In this document: one piece after another, positions 10,213-22,800 of the stretch
How positions within the stretch are numbered: position 1 is the first letter of the stretch
Layout: each line of letters begins with the position of its first letter
Assembly: GCA_028641055.1 (NCBI GenBank)
Contig: CM054061.1
Span: 114,398,019 to 114,462,018, forward strand
Direction of reading: 5' to 3'
Length of the DNA stretch: 64,000 nt
From: Alopecurus myosuroides
Taxonomy: Eukaryota; Streptophyta; Magnoliopsida; Poales; Poaceae
Position numbers and translations under genes: made by a program
Notes under the pieces: model-generated
Databases searched by the model: none
Told to the model about the DNA's origin: nothing
The model's input: the letters and a program-made list of their open reading frames with translations, nothing else

Positions 10213-11660
10213 GTTGCCTTGGTGCCTTCTTGAACTGCCGCGGAGCCGCCCGCCGCTGAGGAGGCACCGGTCCCCTCGACCGTCCCCTCGGGCTTCTTCT
10301 TGCGCAGATCTTGCCTTCCGTGGTTCTTGGCCCCACCGTGGCCGTACGAGCGCCCTCCCTGGTACGGCCCGTAGGCGCCGTGCTGCTCCTGCTGTCCCTC
10401 CCTGGTGTGCCGTGGAAGGGAGTCACACCCACTGTAGTAGCGGCGGTTTTCTTCACATTCCCGCTGCACGGGTTCATCGAGGTCCCGCCGGTCCCACCGT
10501 CGGCGTACTCCGCGTAGGGGCGCTTCCCCCGCTGTGCATCGTCACTGCGGCCCTTTTCCATCGCGGAGGTGTGGGGAGGAAGAGAGGGGGCCGAGAGGGA
10601 AGCTCTTCTTCTTGCTTTGTGGGCTCTGCGCGCGTGTCGCCGCACGTCTTCGGCTGAGGCTGGAAACCCTAAGGAGAGATCTAGGGTTCAAGTTAGAAGC
10701 CACCACCACTTATATGCGGAGGGAATGAGGCCCGGTCGCTGAGCTGGGTTGGGCCCCTTCCCAACCGGTCGATCGGCCTCGGAAAGGCCCAGGTTCACGT
10801 CTGCACCCGGAGCGCTAACCGGACCAACCGGAGCCAACTCACGTGAGGCAGGCGCGCGACCCACCACCAGGCCCACTTGGTCTGGCCCAGGAAGAAAAGT
10901 CGGGGCCAGTCCACGACTCCCATGTTTCTCCCCAAACCCTAGCTTCCGCAGCGCGTCTGCCGCCACCGCCAATCCTGCTGGAGTAAGGAGCACCACCAGA
11001 AGGGATCCCACCAGGAGAACCTGCTCCGCCACCAGCTCAGCCTCCGACCCCGACAAGCGCAAAGGAGTGGCCGAAGCCGTCCGCAGCGGGGAAAGTCCTC
11101 CCCCGAGGAATCGCTTGCCGCGGCTCGGCCGGTAGGAGTCAACTGTCGGGCCACCCTTGGCCCCGCACTCTGCGCCGGCGAGAGCTCCGACCATGCTGCC
11201 ACTACCGCATCGAGGAAGGGGCGAGCGTCACCACCCTTGGTGTTGCTCGCACCGTCGCCTGTGCCACTTCCTCGCGATCGCTGCCAGATCCCTCGCCCTG
11301 GGAACCCACCTCCAGGCCCAAGACGTTGAGATCTCCTTCGCGGGAACAACAACCGCCGGCCGGTGCCCCTTGCGCCGCCGGGATCGAAGAGGGGAAGGGC
11401 GAGCAGCGGACCCGCCCATCGCGTTGCCTCCCGAGTCGCGAGAGCGAGGAAAACGTTGGTGTAGGGGCTGAGTGTATTCGATATCTTTTTGTATTAATAT
11501 ATATTTATTTATAAATAAGAAGATAGATTTATGGGTGGTGACAGTGGACGAACGGAATGGAACACTTTTATGTAGCGCGGTATCTGTACGGTTTTGTTCG
11601 GCCGCAAGCGAACCCATTCTTTAAAACATAAGGAGTTTTTCAACATTTCAATACATATGA
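10213..11660. other. GC-rich degenerate region
   Basis: Overlapping frames on both strands arise from high GC content. None shows a domain. The minus-strand frames are probably the broken upstream part of the relic at 9640-10212. From about 11470 base composition drops abruptly to AT-rich, suggesting a repeat boundary. Confidence 0.4.
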
Positions 11661-11865
11661 GTCATTTGACATAAAAAGTATGAAATCAAAATGAGATCAA
11701 TGAGACAATACAAACCTAATCCAAATTACAATAATATTTCAAATGAGTTAAACAATAGTCCAATACAAGAATTGTGTCCGGTGCAAATAATGGTTCAAAT
11801 CACACATGAACGAAATCAAATGAATGAAAGGGGTAGATTACTTCCCATGCAACTGCCATATATCA

Positions 11866-13106
11866 TCAATGAGATCTTGCTGAAGCTGGCGCTGGGTGTT
11901 GCATTCTCAATCTCCCGTTAAGTCTGAAGGAATGCTTACATTGATTTTGGTTTCCAGCTAGCTTCGCACGACTATCGACATTGTCATAGACCAACTCCAA
12001 GTACAAGTCCCTCTCATTCTCGAAGATTGTGTTGTGAACAATCAAACTACCTGTCATTATGTTCTTCAGAGTTTGTTCCAGAAACGAGCAGGACCTAGAA
12101 CAATGGAAAAGCTAGATTGCAAAACACCAAAGTATCTCTCAATGTCCTTTGGCATGCCTCTTGTGTCTTAGCAAATTCAGATTCCTTAATATTCCTAGGA
12201 TTTGAGATGGTCTTCACAAATATAGACCAATTTGGATAAATACCATCGGCAATATAATATCCCTTTTTATAGGATGTCCATTTACCGTGTAGTTGCAAGC
12301 CGGAGCATCACCACTAGCTACCCTCGCAAATAGATGGACCGATACAATACATTTATGCCATTGAGTGTATTTGGAAAACCGAAAAAGCGATGCCGAATCC
12401 ATAAATCCAGTGATGCAAAGGCCTCAAAAACAATTGTTGGATCACCACCTTTGCCATAATACTGGTTGTGCCATGTCTTGGGGCATTTTTTTTCCAAGTC
12501 CAATGCATGCAGTCAATACTTCCTAGCATGTCCGGCCAACCTCGAGCCTCATTCAATGTCATCAACCTCACTGTGTCCTCTTCATTGGGTATGTAAGAAA
12601 CATAGGACCAAAGAGACGGTTTACCACTTGGGCGAACATGCGCGCTGACTGATTGTAGTCCTCGTAGTCAGTAGGAATGTCGTAGTCAATCACTCTCCTA
12701 GCTGTAGAGATGTTCTGATATACGCCAATCCCGCATCGTTCCTCCGATGGGTAATATAGAAACAATTGGCCTCGCAAGTTTGCGCTATTTTCACAAAGAG
12801 GGATCGACATATTTGGTACCTTATGCAGAAGATGTGAGGTGAACAGGTTAGTATCTCCGCAAATTAGTCTCACATGAGCACTTGGTTGGCATAGAAGCGG
12901 TTCCGGGGAATGCATAGGCGATCGACAGTGGATCCTCGACGGTTCTTCCTCTTCCGATCCTCAGGCTCCTTCACGGGAAGAACCACCACCACCACCATTT
13001 GTTGTTGGTGTCTCTCGAACAACGCTCTACATCCGATTCGCCGGACAAGGACGAGTCCTCGACCAAAAAATTCTCGCACGGGTTCAAATCCATCTGAAGC
13101 GCACAC
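11866..13106 (-). pseudogene. PIF/Harbinger transposase pseudogene
   Basis: Pieces of one protein appear in order on the minus strand in shifting frames. 13106-12870: N-terminus with EPEDRKRKNRRGSTVDRLCI. 12915-12568: middle, including the [20 protein letters not shown] region. 12571-12353: [19 protein letters not shown], the catalytic-domain signature of the plant DDE_Tnp_4/HARBI1-like family. 12298-12095: YYIADGIYPNWSIFVKTI and the downstream QEACQR block. 12057-11866: the C-terminal LIVHNTIFENERDL block. At least four frame changes disrupt it. An active protein would cut and paste the element through DDE catalysis; this one cannot be translated as a unit. Terminal inverted repeats were not identified. 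Confidence 0.85.
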
Positions 13107-14540
13107 GGAAACACTATTAAACTACGAATATACGAAAATCATCGGTATATGCAAGCTTTAATTAAGCAGAGAGGCACTCACCAATGGATGTCAACGGATG
13201 GACCGGGAGCAGCGACGCGGGCGACGGCTTCAGAATCGTTGCGACACGGTGGAACTGGGGCGGCTCTGACTCGGTGTCGGCTTCTCACCGGCAGATAGGG
13301 CCTCTTATTGCCAGAATCAAGGGCGGTGATAGCCCACAAGTTTAGGGGATCGCAGCAGTTTTTGAGGGTAAGTGTATCCCAATTTATTGATTCGACACAA
13401 GGGGAGATAAAGAATACCTATAAGGCTTAGCAGGTGAGGTATCAATTTAGCCCCACCTGAGAAGTACTTAGCAAAATATAGTAGTAATAAATGGCGCCAA
13501 AAAATAGTTGCTGGCGTGGTGATGGGATGATTCTGTTGCGTCCTCAACACACCTAATACAATGATAATTGTATAGATGCACTCGTTATGCGAAGGGACAA
13601 TGATGGGGTAATATGAAGCGAAAGAGGTGATATATGTGATCTGAAATAATAATGGCAACAAGGTAAAATGTAGTAAAACTGATATCAAAGGATGTAGTAA
13701 TAGTAGTAAATAAGACCTAGGGATCATACTTTTACTAGTGGCAACTCTCGACAATATTAACATAATTAAGCACATGATATTTTCTCTAACACTATGCATG
13801 ATGGACGTTACTCGGATTTTTTTCTAATCGATCAAATAGGATGAGAATCTCATAGGACTACACAATCACACCTTAAAGTTCACGGTCCACATCTACAGAC
13901 GCCCCAACCCAGTCACTTTGAGCATATGAAGATAATACTAACAAACACCACAACCTATCTCTTGAATAGTCTCTTTCTGATACATCCACGGCACCCACAC
14001 TGTCACCTTGGCACTATAGAGATTATACAAAACAGAAGCATCAAGAATCCTCATAATTCCATAATTCAATCCAACAAAATAAGAACAAGTTCATGATAAG
14101 TATCCCTACGATCCATGACCAACAGAGTCACACATGGCACCCGCATGTCATCATGGCACCGTGGGACAAATGTGACTCCGGAAGATTATATTAGATAAAA
14201 TCATTTAAACATAACATATACATTACATAACAAAGGGGGGCCATCATAGAATTCAACTATAATAACATAGTTTAGGATCACATGGAGATCATACATGGGG
14301 GAGAGAGATAACCACATTGTTACTAGAACGAGCCCTCAACCCCACGGAGGAACTAATCATATCATCATTAGAGGTCCCTCTTAAGTTCAAGATCGTGAAA
14401 AATCTCCACGCGTATCGCGTTAAAACTAATAAGACGGCCATAGTGGGGAACAATTTAATAGTAACATCACAACTCTCAAGACAAATTTGTTTATGTGACA
14501 CATATTTAATAAGAAGAGAGGTGATTGGGATAGAAAAAAA
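13107..14540. other. Repeat-derived sequence without genes
   Basis: From about 13325 (GTGATAGCCCACAAGTTTAG) the sequence resembles a common Triticeae repeat, but I cannot name the family. The small frames on both strands look random. Confidence 0.4.
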
Positions 14541-14542
14541 AT

Positions 14543-14660
14543 GAGTTTATAGGATAATCTATAAACTCTTGCATGACATCCAATATAAGTTACTCCCCAC
14601 TATAAAGTTAGTAACATAGACTAATAACATGAATATGTTACTACTCTATGTTACTCTCCT
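14543..14660. repeat. Hairpin-rich MITE-like sequence
   Basis: A perfect inverted repeat GAGTTTATAG/CTATAAACTC (14543-14568) is followed by a second hairpin around 14608-14654 with arms AGTAACATAG and CTATGTTACT. Nested dyads in AT-rich DNA suggest a MITE or the centre of one. Target-site duplications were not established. Confidence 0.45.
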
Positions 14661-15206
14661 CTATGAGCAACCTAAGTGGACTAGACTTTTGCTGCCAATG
14701 ACAATAGGAGTAAGAGAAATGAAAAACACATGTGAACTATGCGGGGCCTCCTATTTAACGTGTTTTAGCGTTGTGTAGCGCGTCGACCCAGGCACACCAT
14801 CGTGGGTTGCGGCCCACCATCTTGTCATCTTCGCTATGTACCTCGTCTCCGTCTTTGGTCTCCTTCGCCATTAATTTGTGCCGCAATCACTCCTCCACCG
14901 CGAGTCCGCGACCACCTTCCCAACCGTCTGTTGTCGTCCCCCGTGCTCGGCGTAGCTACCGCGCTGTCTTCACGCCCCGCCCTACTGAAGCATCTACCTT
15001 CGCTGGTCCACTGTATCCCATGGCTCCTTCTAACCTGCGTCCCCATATCCAGCTCTGGCGAATCCTCTATACCCCCTAACCCTAAGCTCAGTCGACGATG
15101 AGCTATTACATGGGACCCTCCCCCTCCCCCCACTTAAGGGGTGCTACCTCACCTGCACATGCGCCGCCGCGGCGAGCCACGTCGTCGGCTATGGTTAGTT
15201 CCATTC
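14661..15206. other. GC-rich repeat interrupted by the chromovirus insertion
   Basis: No credible gene. The sequence continues at 30445 on the other side of the inserted element. Both sides have similar GC-rich composition. Confidence 0.4.
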
Positions 15207-15211
15207 CTGTA
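15207..15211. repeat. Target-site duplication, left copy (CTGTA)
   Basis: CTGTA directly precedes the LTR start TGTCGCACC at 15212 and is repeated at 30440-30444 directly after the other LTR. A matching 5-bp duplication confirms one integration event and fixes both element ends. Confidence 0.93.
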
Positions 15212-18200
15212 TGTCGCACCCGGACTTCTAGAGAATACTCGCAGTTCCGTTGAACAGTAGTGGATTGGATTACGGGGCTTACCGGCACCCGCATCTCTTA
15301 CGAGTAGGCCAACACACGTATGTGTGACAACCAACCCCTATCTGTTCATCGTCTACGTAAACCATCCCATAGAAATCAGGATACTACCATTGACGTACTT
15401 CATACCATACACACATGGTACGTCAACGGCGTTGAACAAAATGATAACACAACAGATCTCTAGGACACAAAAGATGGAAATAAGTTGCAAATAGCTCTCA
15501 CTAGAGCAGAGATAGCAAATACAATCATCCAGAGGACACATGTCCCAACATAACATCATTACATCTCAGCGGAAGCATTCAAAGGGTCTGAGTACAGAAA
15601 AATCCAAATAGGCTTAAGAAGCCGGAAAACGAAAAGACGGAGCCCATCCACGATGTCTCGGATCCTGCCCGGGTCCGCTACCTACTCGTCAGCAGCCTCG
15701 TCAAACTCCACGTAGTAGCCGTCACGGGGATCCTCGTAAGCGTAGTCTGCGGAAACCACAGCCCCAAAGGGATCAGTACATAAACATACTGGCAAGCAAG
15801 ACTCACAGTTCACCAAAGTGTAACCCGTCAACACCAAGCACAGATGCTTTGGGTTCAACGGAAGAAAGGGGATATAAAAGATGCTGCAACTGGCTGCACT
15901 AACCAACTACAGAACATGATATAACTTCCGGTTAACAGAAAGAAGATAAGATAGCGTATCGTAACCAACTATAACTAACCACCAAATCAAACCCATCCTG
16001 GATCTCGCCCCTTATCCAAAGAAGCAATCCGAGGATAACTCACACAGTTGGATTAGAGATGGATCAAGTTATGGTGGCAATAAAGCAGTTACTAGTCAAG
16101 TTATCATTAGTTAGGTGTAAGTTGTTCTGAGTACTTGTTAGCCAGTACTTTCACCAAGTCAACCATAACCGTGGAAAACACGGCTTCTCGAGAAGATTTA
16201 TCCCTGCAGGGGTGCACCAATTTATCCGTACACGTAAGAATAACCCGCCAGATGGAAGGGCCCTTCCACCAAGCGGGGCACTCAACACAACTCAACTCTT
16301 CTTCGCATCAAGCCCAAAGCACCACGTGCTGTGCGTGCGCGGCTAATCGAGCCCCACGAAGAAAAGGGGACCCTCATAGCACTGGAAGACCACGCCGCCC
16401 TAAATGCCGACTACAAAAGTTCCACCCTGGCCTCGGGTTCGTACCTGCATATGCGTGCATCAAATGGAAAGCCCGAACTAAGTGTGGCGATTTGGACGAG
16501 ATGCGAATCGAATCAAATTGAGGGGGGCGCCCATACACGCTTCCCACATGCAGATAGTGCGCTCATCATGGATCAGTAGACAAGACCCTTTTCCTAATTA
16601 GGGTCGACACTAGCAGGCCTCAAAACCACGCCGGGCCTCCTGCCGGTGCCTTATCAGCAAATTATTATTACCTCAAAAATTAACAGGTTGTTGTTTAACA
16701 TCGAGCCCCAGAACATTATAGAATATGATAAGAGAAAGTAACGGGTAACAGACTCGAGCAAAACAACCCTAAGCATGCTAGTAAGATACGTGCAACAAGC
16801 AAGGGGTTATAGGTGTGGAGGTGAGGCAATATCATGGTTAAGGGATAACATGTGATAGGTTCGTAACAGAAGCAGCTATTCATAGGGCTAGCAGAAATAG
16901 ACAACGAAAAGTATCGGTAACCAATGTTGAAAGGAACACAGTGGTTCATGTGAGTGATAACTTTCCTGCAAACTCAACAGCCTGGTACTGAGCTAGATCC
17001 TCAGAAGGGGTGTCGTAAGAATCGTCTGTCTCAACGTCGTCGTCTATCCGAGAAGAAGCAAACAAACAATGCAGAAAGATAAACAATCAATAACATGGCA
17101 TAGTGCACAATCATGGGATGATGCATGTCAATTTAATGGATGCATCAAAATAAACTAGTTGACATGGTAACACAATTTAAATGGACCCATTTGCAATTTT
17201 GGATTGCATATGAAAAGCCCATCAAATAAGGTTGGAATATTTGTTTTTCAACTAATCAACAGGTGAAAGTGGATTAGTATGATGCATGGATGAGGAAAAC
17301 AGAAAAATAACAACAATAGAAACAATTTAAAATAAGGTTTACCAAGTTTGGAATTTTATTTATTAAGTTATGAAATTTTGGTTCCTTAAAGGTGTTACAC
17401 AAGCATTTGTTGTTTTCACCAATTTAAATTGTCCAAAATAGATAACAAAGTTCATATTTGAAAAGAACACAAAATTTTAGGTGGATTACATGTTTCAATT
17501 ATTGAAAAAATGACTTACAATGATTTAGTTATGAATTAAACAAGTTTAAACAAGATTTAAATGAATTTAAAACAAGTATGAATTTATTTGAATTTTTATT
17601 TGTTCAAAACATAAATTCAAATTCATATTTGAAAAGTTTATACTTTTCTAGTTTGAAAACATATTTTACATGTTCAAAAATAATTTAATTTGAGCAAGTT
17701 ATGAATTTAGCAAACTTAAATGATTTAATCAAGGTTTAAATTATTTAAGCAATTTTAATTATTCAAACCATGAAACAAAAATTATATTTGAAAAGATGGT
17801 TCAAAATGGCATGGAAAACATATTTTATTTGCATTATTTGGATTAAGTATGAATTAGTTATGCAATTATTCAAATTACAAATGAATTGTTTGAATTTGAA
17901 ATTTGAATGCATTTGAATTATTCAAAACATAAAACAAATGGTATAAATAGATAGATAATTAAATTTGGTGCAGTGTACATATTTTATTTTTATTATTTGG
18001 CTTTGTAAAATAAAAGTTATGGGCATTTCCATTTTAGGGACCAAACTGTAAAAGAAAAATAGGATTTGTTTTAAATAGAAAAAGGGCAGAAAACATTTGT
18101 TACCCTGCAGTGGCTAGCCCAAGACACTGACAGGGGGCCCTGGGCCAGCGTGGATGCACGCGTGGCACGCGGTGCGCACACAGCAGCTCACGGGGGGGCC

Positions 18201-19828
18201 ACCCTGTCAGCGCGCTGCGCAAAAAAGGTTGGATTTTTCCCTGCGGGAGGGGGGACTCGAACCCTGGCCCTCCCGTGCGCGCGCACTGCACTGCAACCAG
18301 TGCGGTAAGCGATTCGATCTTGTCAGTATATGCTGCGCAGGTAAGGTAACATTCAGTTTCGCGTTTCTGAATTTTTAACTGACGAACGAATGTTTCTGAA
18401 CTTGGACAGAAACGGCGCGGTGGCCGGCGGCGATCACCGTTGTGCTCGATGCCGTACTGGTGAGCGTGTGTGCTGCTGGGGTGCGAGATCGTGTGCGTGA
18501 TGAACCGAGGGCAGAGAGGAGGAAGGAAGGTGGCGATCACCTCCGGTGTAGGCGAGCAGAGGCTCGGGGCAGCACGGCGGCGGCGACAGCGGCGAGGTCG
18601 TGGACGGCGGCGTGGATCCAGCAAGCAGATGGCATCGGGGAGGTGTCCACCAGCTCGAGGAGACTACGGGGAACTCGTTCCCGTAGTTAGCATGGACGGA
18701 GGAGCATGGCAGCGACGGTGAGCTTCATGGGTTCAGACACGGAGCTCCGGTGAGGTGGTTGCAGAGAGGGAGAAGGAGGTGGCAGAGAGGTGGAGGCGAC
18801 GGCGCAACTCGAGAGGGAGGAGGGCGGTAGGGTTAGGGCAGCGCAGGGGCCTAGGGGTAGGTCTTATAGGCGCTACAGGGCGCTGCTGGCCGTCGGAGCG
18901 CAACGGCGTCGACGTGGCGCCGCGGATCTGCTGCCGTACTGCGGGAAGAAAGAGAGAAAGGGGGCGAACCGGTATCGGGCCAGGGAAAAGGTAAGGGGTG
19001 GGCTGGGCTCGCGGGGGCACAGCCCACTGCCTCTCTCCCCCTCGTTTTGTTTTTTAAAATTTCTGTTTTCTTTTTTTTTTTGCTGAAAAGTAATAGGAGG
19101 AAAAAGATGAGATTTTGGGCTAGGAAAAATTTAGAAAAATTATGGTTAAGTTAATTATTACAAAAGCAACTAATTGCCAACTTTGTTTTCAAAAATTTCA
19201 AAAGAAAATGCTGTTTGTAAATGGATTCAAATTTGAATTAATTTGATTATTGATTGATTTATTAAAAACAAGAAGTTAAATGGCATGAACCTTTAGTTTG
19301 AAATAAATGGAAACAAAAGATTAGAATATTTTGGTAATTTTCATAATTTTCAAATTGGGTGATGTTTGAAATTTGATTCCAATTTAAATGATTTTGGAGA
19401 TTAAGTGATTATTGCAAACAAAATTTAAATGGGGTGAACATATAGTTTTAATTGGAAGCAAATGATTATTATTGTTGTGTAATTATCATTAATTCCAAAA
19501 GGTTGCTGTTTGGAAGAAAATGTATTTGAATTTGAATAATCATTTGAATTAAGTGATTGATTAAAGCCACCATTTTTAATAGTTGAACCTTATGGATTGA
19601 AATGGAACAATTGGAAGTTTAATTTGAACCTTTTTATTTGGAAAGTTGTAACATAACAAGTATGAAATAAATGTTTGAATATTGGTTTGAATTTCAATTG
19701 TGAAAACAAATAAAAACAGATGCAAACCAAATGAAAATAAGTGCAATGAGTATGATGACATGATGCAAAACTTTAATTAAACAAGAATCAAACATGCTAG
19801 GGTGGTTTTTCATACTTGGGATGTTACA
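15212..19828 (-). repeat. 3' LTR of the chromovirus (4617 bp)
   Basis: Almost identical to 25824-30439. It contains long AT-rich tracts of TTTGAATT-type words, a GC-rich block at 18100-19040, and a tRNA-like module at 18221-18306. Small frames inside it (for example at 15682-15906) recur in both LTRs but show no domain. Confidence 0.92.
18221..18306 (-). other. tRNA-like / Pol III-type module in chromovirus LTR
   Basis: On the minus strand, sequence resembling a tRNA ends in AGGGTTCGAGTCCCC (T-arm/B-box-like, loop TTCGAGT) and is followed about 30 nt later by a T6 run (18226-18221). An A-box-like segment is plausible near 18297-18306. A full cloverleaf was not demonstrated. The right LTR has the same module at 28834-28919. 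Confidence 0.45.
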
Positions 19829-19846
19829 AAACGCCCCCCCTTGAAG
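19829..19846 (-). other. Polypurine tract of the chromovirus
   Basis: On the minus strand a purine-rich CCTTCAAGGGGGGG segment lies 5 nt before the 3' LTR. It is the expected plus-strand primer and confirms element orientation. Confidence 0.75.
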
Positions 19847-19866
19847 GAATCGCGCCCCGAGATTCC

Positions 19867-22800
19867 TTACTGAGAAGAGAAAAGGTCCGGATACTTCTTG
19901 CGAAGATCCTCTTCGGTCTCCCACGTTGCCTCTTTATCGGAATGATGCGACCACTGCACTTTCAAGAACTTGGTGCTCTTGTTGCGAGTCTTACGCTCGG
20001 TCTCATCGAGAATACGAGCAGGGTGCTCCTCATAAGAGAGATCATCTTGCAGTTCAATGGAATCATGATCAACTGCACGATCTGGATCTTTGAAACACTT
20101 CTTGAGCTGTGACACGTGAAACACATCGTGCACCTTGGATAGTTTTTCTGGAAGTTCAAGACTATAAGCATTTTCCGCACGCCTTGAGAGAATGTTGAAA
20201 GGACCAATGTATCTTGGTGCAAGTTTTCCTTTCACACCAAAATGATGAGTGCCTCTGAGAGGAGTTACACGGAGATATGCTTTGTCACCAGGTGCATAGA
20301 TCATATCCCTGTGCTTGCTGTCATAGTAGCTTTTCTGACGAGACTGAGCAATCTTGAGATTGTCACGAATGATTCGAACTTTCTCCTCGGCTTCCTTAAC
20401 AATGTCAGGGCCTAAGAGTGAACGTTCACCAGCTCCAGACCAATTGATTGGACTCCTGCATCTGCGGCCATAGAGTGCTTCAAATGGTGTCATGCCTAGG
20501 CTTGCCTGGTAGCTGTTGTTGTAGGAGAATTCAGCATATGGAAGGCAATCCTCCCATTTCATGCCAAAAGAGATACCACATGCTCTGAGCATATCCTCGA
20601 GAATCTGATTGACTCTTTCGACTTGCCCTTGAGACTGAGGGTGATAAGCTGTGCTGAACAGAAGTTTGGTGCCCAATGCTTCTTGAAAGCTTTTCCAGAA
20701 ATGAGAAGTGAATATGCTTCCACGGCCTGAGCTTATTTCCAATGGAACACCATGAAGAGGAGCAATCTTTGCTGTGTATAGCTCTGCTAACTGGCTAGCT
20801 GAGATTGATTCTTTGACAGCAAAGAAGTGAGCTACCTTAGTGAGACGATCAATGACAACGAAGATTGCATCGTTGCCCTTCTTGGACTTTGGGAAACCAG
20901 TGACGAAGTCCATTTCAATCATGTCCCACTTCCACTCAGGAATTTTCAGAGGTTGGAGTAGACCGGCTGTTTTCTGATGGACTGCCTTAACACGTTGACA
21001 AACATCGCATTCAGAAACGTATTGAGCAATTTCACGTTTCATGCCAGGCCACCAATACAGTGTCTTAAGATCCTGGTACATCTTTGTACTTCCAGGGTGG
21101 ATGGAGAGAGGAGTTTCATGAGCCTCCTTGAGAATGATATCTTTGAGACTTTGAACTTGAGGAACTGCAATGCGTCCTTCGAAGAACACAGTTCCTTTGT
21201 CATCAATTGAGAAGGACTTAAATTTCTCCTTACCTTCTTTGATGTGTTCTACCATCTTCTTGATTTCAGCATCACGAAGTTGTTCAGAACGAATCTTGTC
21301 CTCGAGAGTTGGACTGGCTGTCAAGCTAGCAAGATACCCTTGAGGAACAAGACCAAGGTTCAGCTTCTGGAATTCTTCATGAAGTGGAGGTTGGCTTTCC
21401 ATGATCATGAGATTATTGCAATAAGACTTGCGACTGAGAGCATCGGCCATAACATTAGCCTTGCCTGGAGTGTAAGAAATTATGAGATCAAAGTCTTTAA
21501 TCTTTTCAATCCATCTCCTTTGCCTGAGGTTTAGATCTGGTTGAGTGAAGATGTATTTCAGACTCTTATGATCGGAAAAGATTTCAGTGCGATTACCCAA
21601 CAAGTATTGCCTCCATTTCTTGAGGGCAAACACAACTGCTGCAAGTTCTAGGTCATGTGTGGGATAGTTTTGCTCATGTGCATTCAACTGACGTGAAGCA
21701 TAAGCCACAACATGACGTTCTTGCATAAGAACTGCACCTAGACCTTGGAGAGATGCATCACAGAATATCTGGAAAGGTTTGGTAGTATCTGGGCCAACCA
21801 GAACTGGTGTAGAAGTGAGTTTAGTCTTCAGGAGATTGAAACTCTCATCACATTGTGGAGACCAAACGAACTTCTTGTCCTTATTTGTGAGATCAGTGAG
21901 AGGTTTGGCAATCTTTGAGAAGTTTTGGACGAAACGACGGCAATAGCTAGCCAAGCCAAGAAAACTTCTTACTTGCTTCACCGTCTTAGGAGTTTTCCAA
22001 TCAACAATTGCTTTAACCTTTTCTGGATCAATGGCTATGCCCTTGGCAGAGATGACATGACCAAGGTAAGCAACTTCTGGAATCCAGAACTCACATTTTG
22101 AGAACTTGGCATATAGACGATGCTCGCGAAGTTTCATGAGAGTGAGACGAAGATGCTCTTCATGCTCTCCCTCTGATTTTGAGTAGACCAGAATGTCATC
22201 AAGATATACCACAACGAACTTGTCGAGGTATTCATGGAAGACAGAATTCATGGGTCTAGAGAACGTCGCCGGTGCATTGGTGAGACCAAAGGACATGACG
22301 GTATATTCATATAGACCGTACCGAGTGGTGAAAGCTGTTTTTGGAATATCTTCCTTTCTGATCTTTATTTGATGGTAACCCATCCTCAAGTCCAACTTGG
22401 AGAATATTGAGGCTCCAGCAAGTTGATCAAAAAGATCATCGATACGAGGAATTGGATATTTGTTTTTGATGGTTTTCTCGTTAAGAGGACGATAGTCAAC
22501 CACGAGTCTCTTTGTTTGATCCTTCTTCGCAACGAACAGAGTTGGGCAACCCCAAGCGGAGGAACTAGGTTGAATGTAACCTTTTTCCATGTACATATCG
22601 ATTTGCTCCTTCAACAACTTCAGTTCAGGAGGAGCTATCTTGTATGGATGCTTAGAGATTGGAGCAGTACCTGGTTCAAGCTCGATCACGAACTCAACTG
22701 CTCTGTCCGGAGGCATCCCTAGCAACTCTTCTGGAAAGACGTCAGGGAATTCACAAACCACCGGAACATTTTCGAGTAGAGGTAGAGGTTTAGCATCGAG

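Noticed and set aside
15682..16579. Small frames repeated in both chromovirus LTRs and related ones in the second family
   Set aside because: They recur only because the LTRs are repeated. No domain, and the versions in the two families diverge without codon-like patterns.
18100..19086. GC-rich overlapping frames on both strands in the LTR
   Set aside because: High GC content alone removes stops in several frames. No frame shows protein-like conservation.
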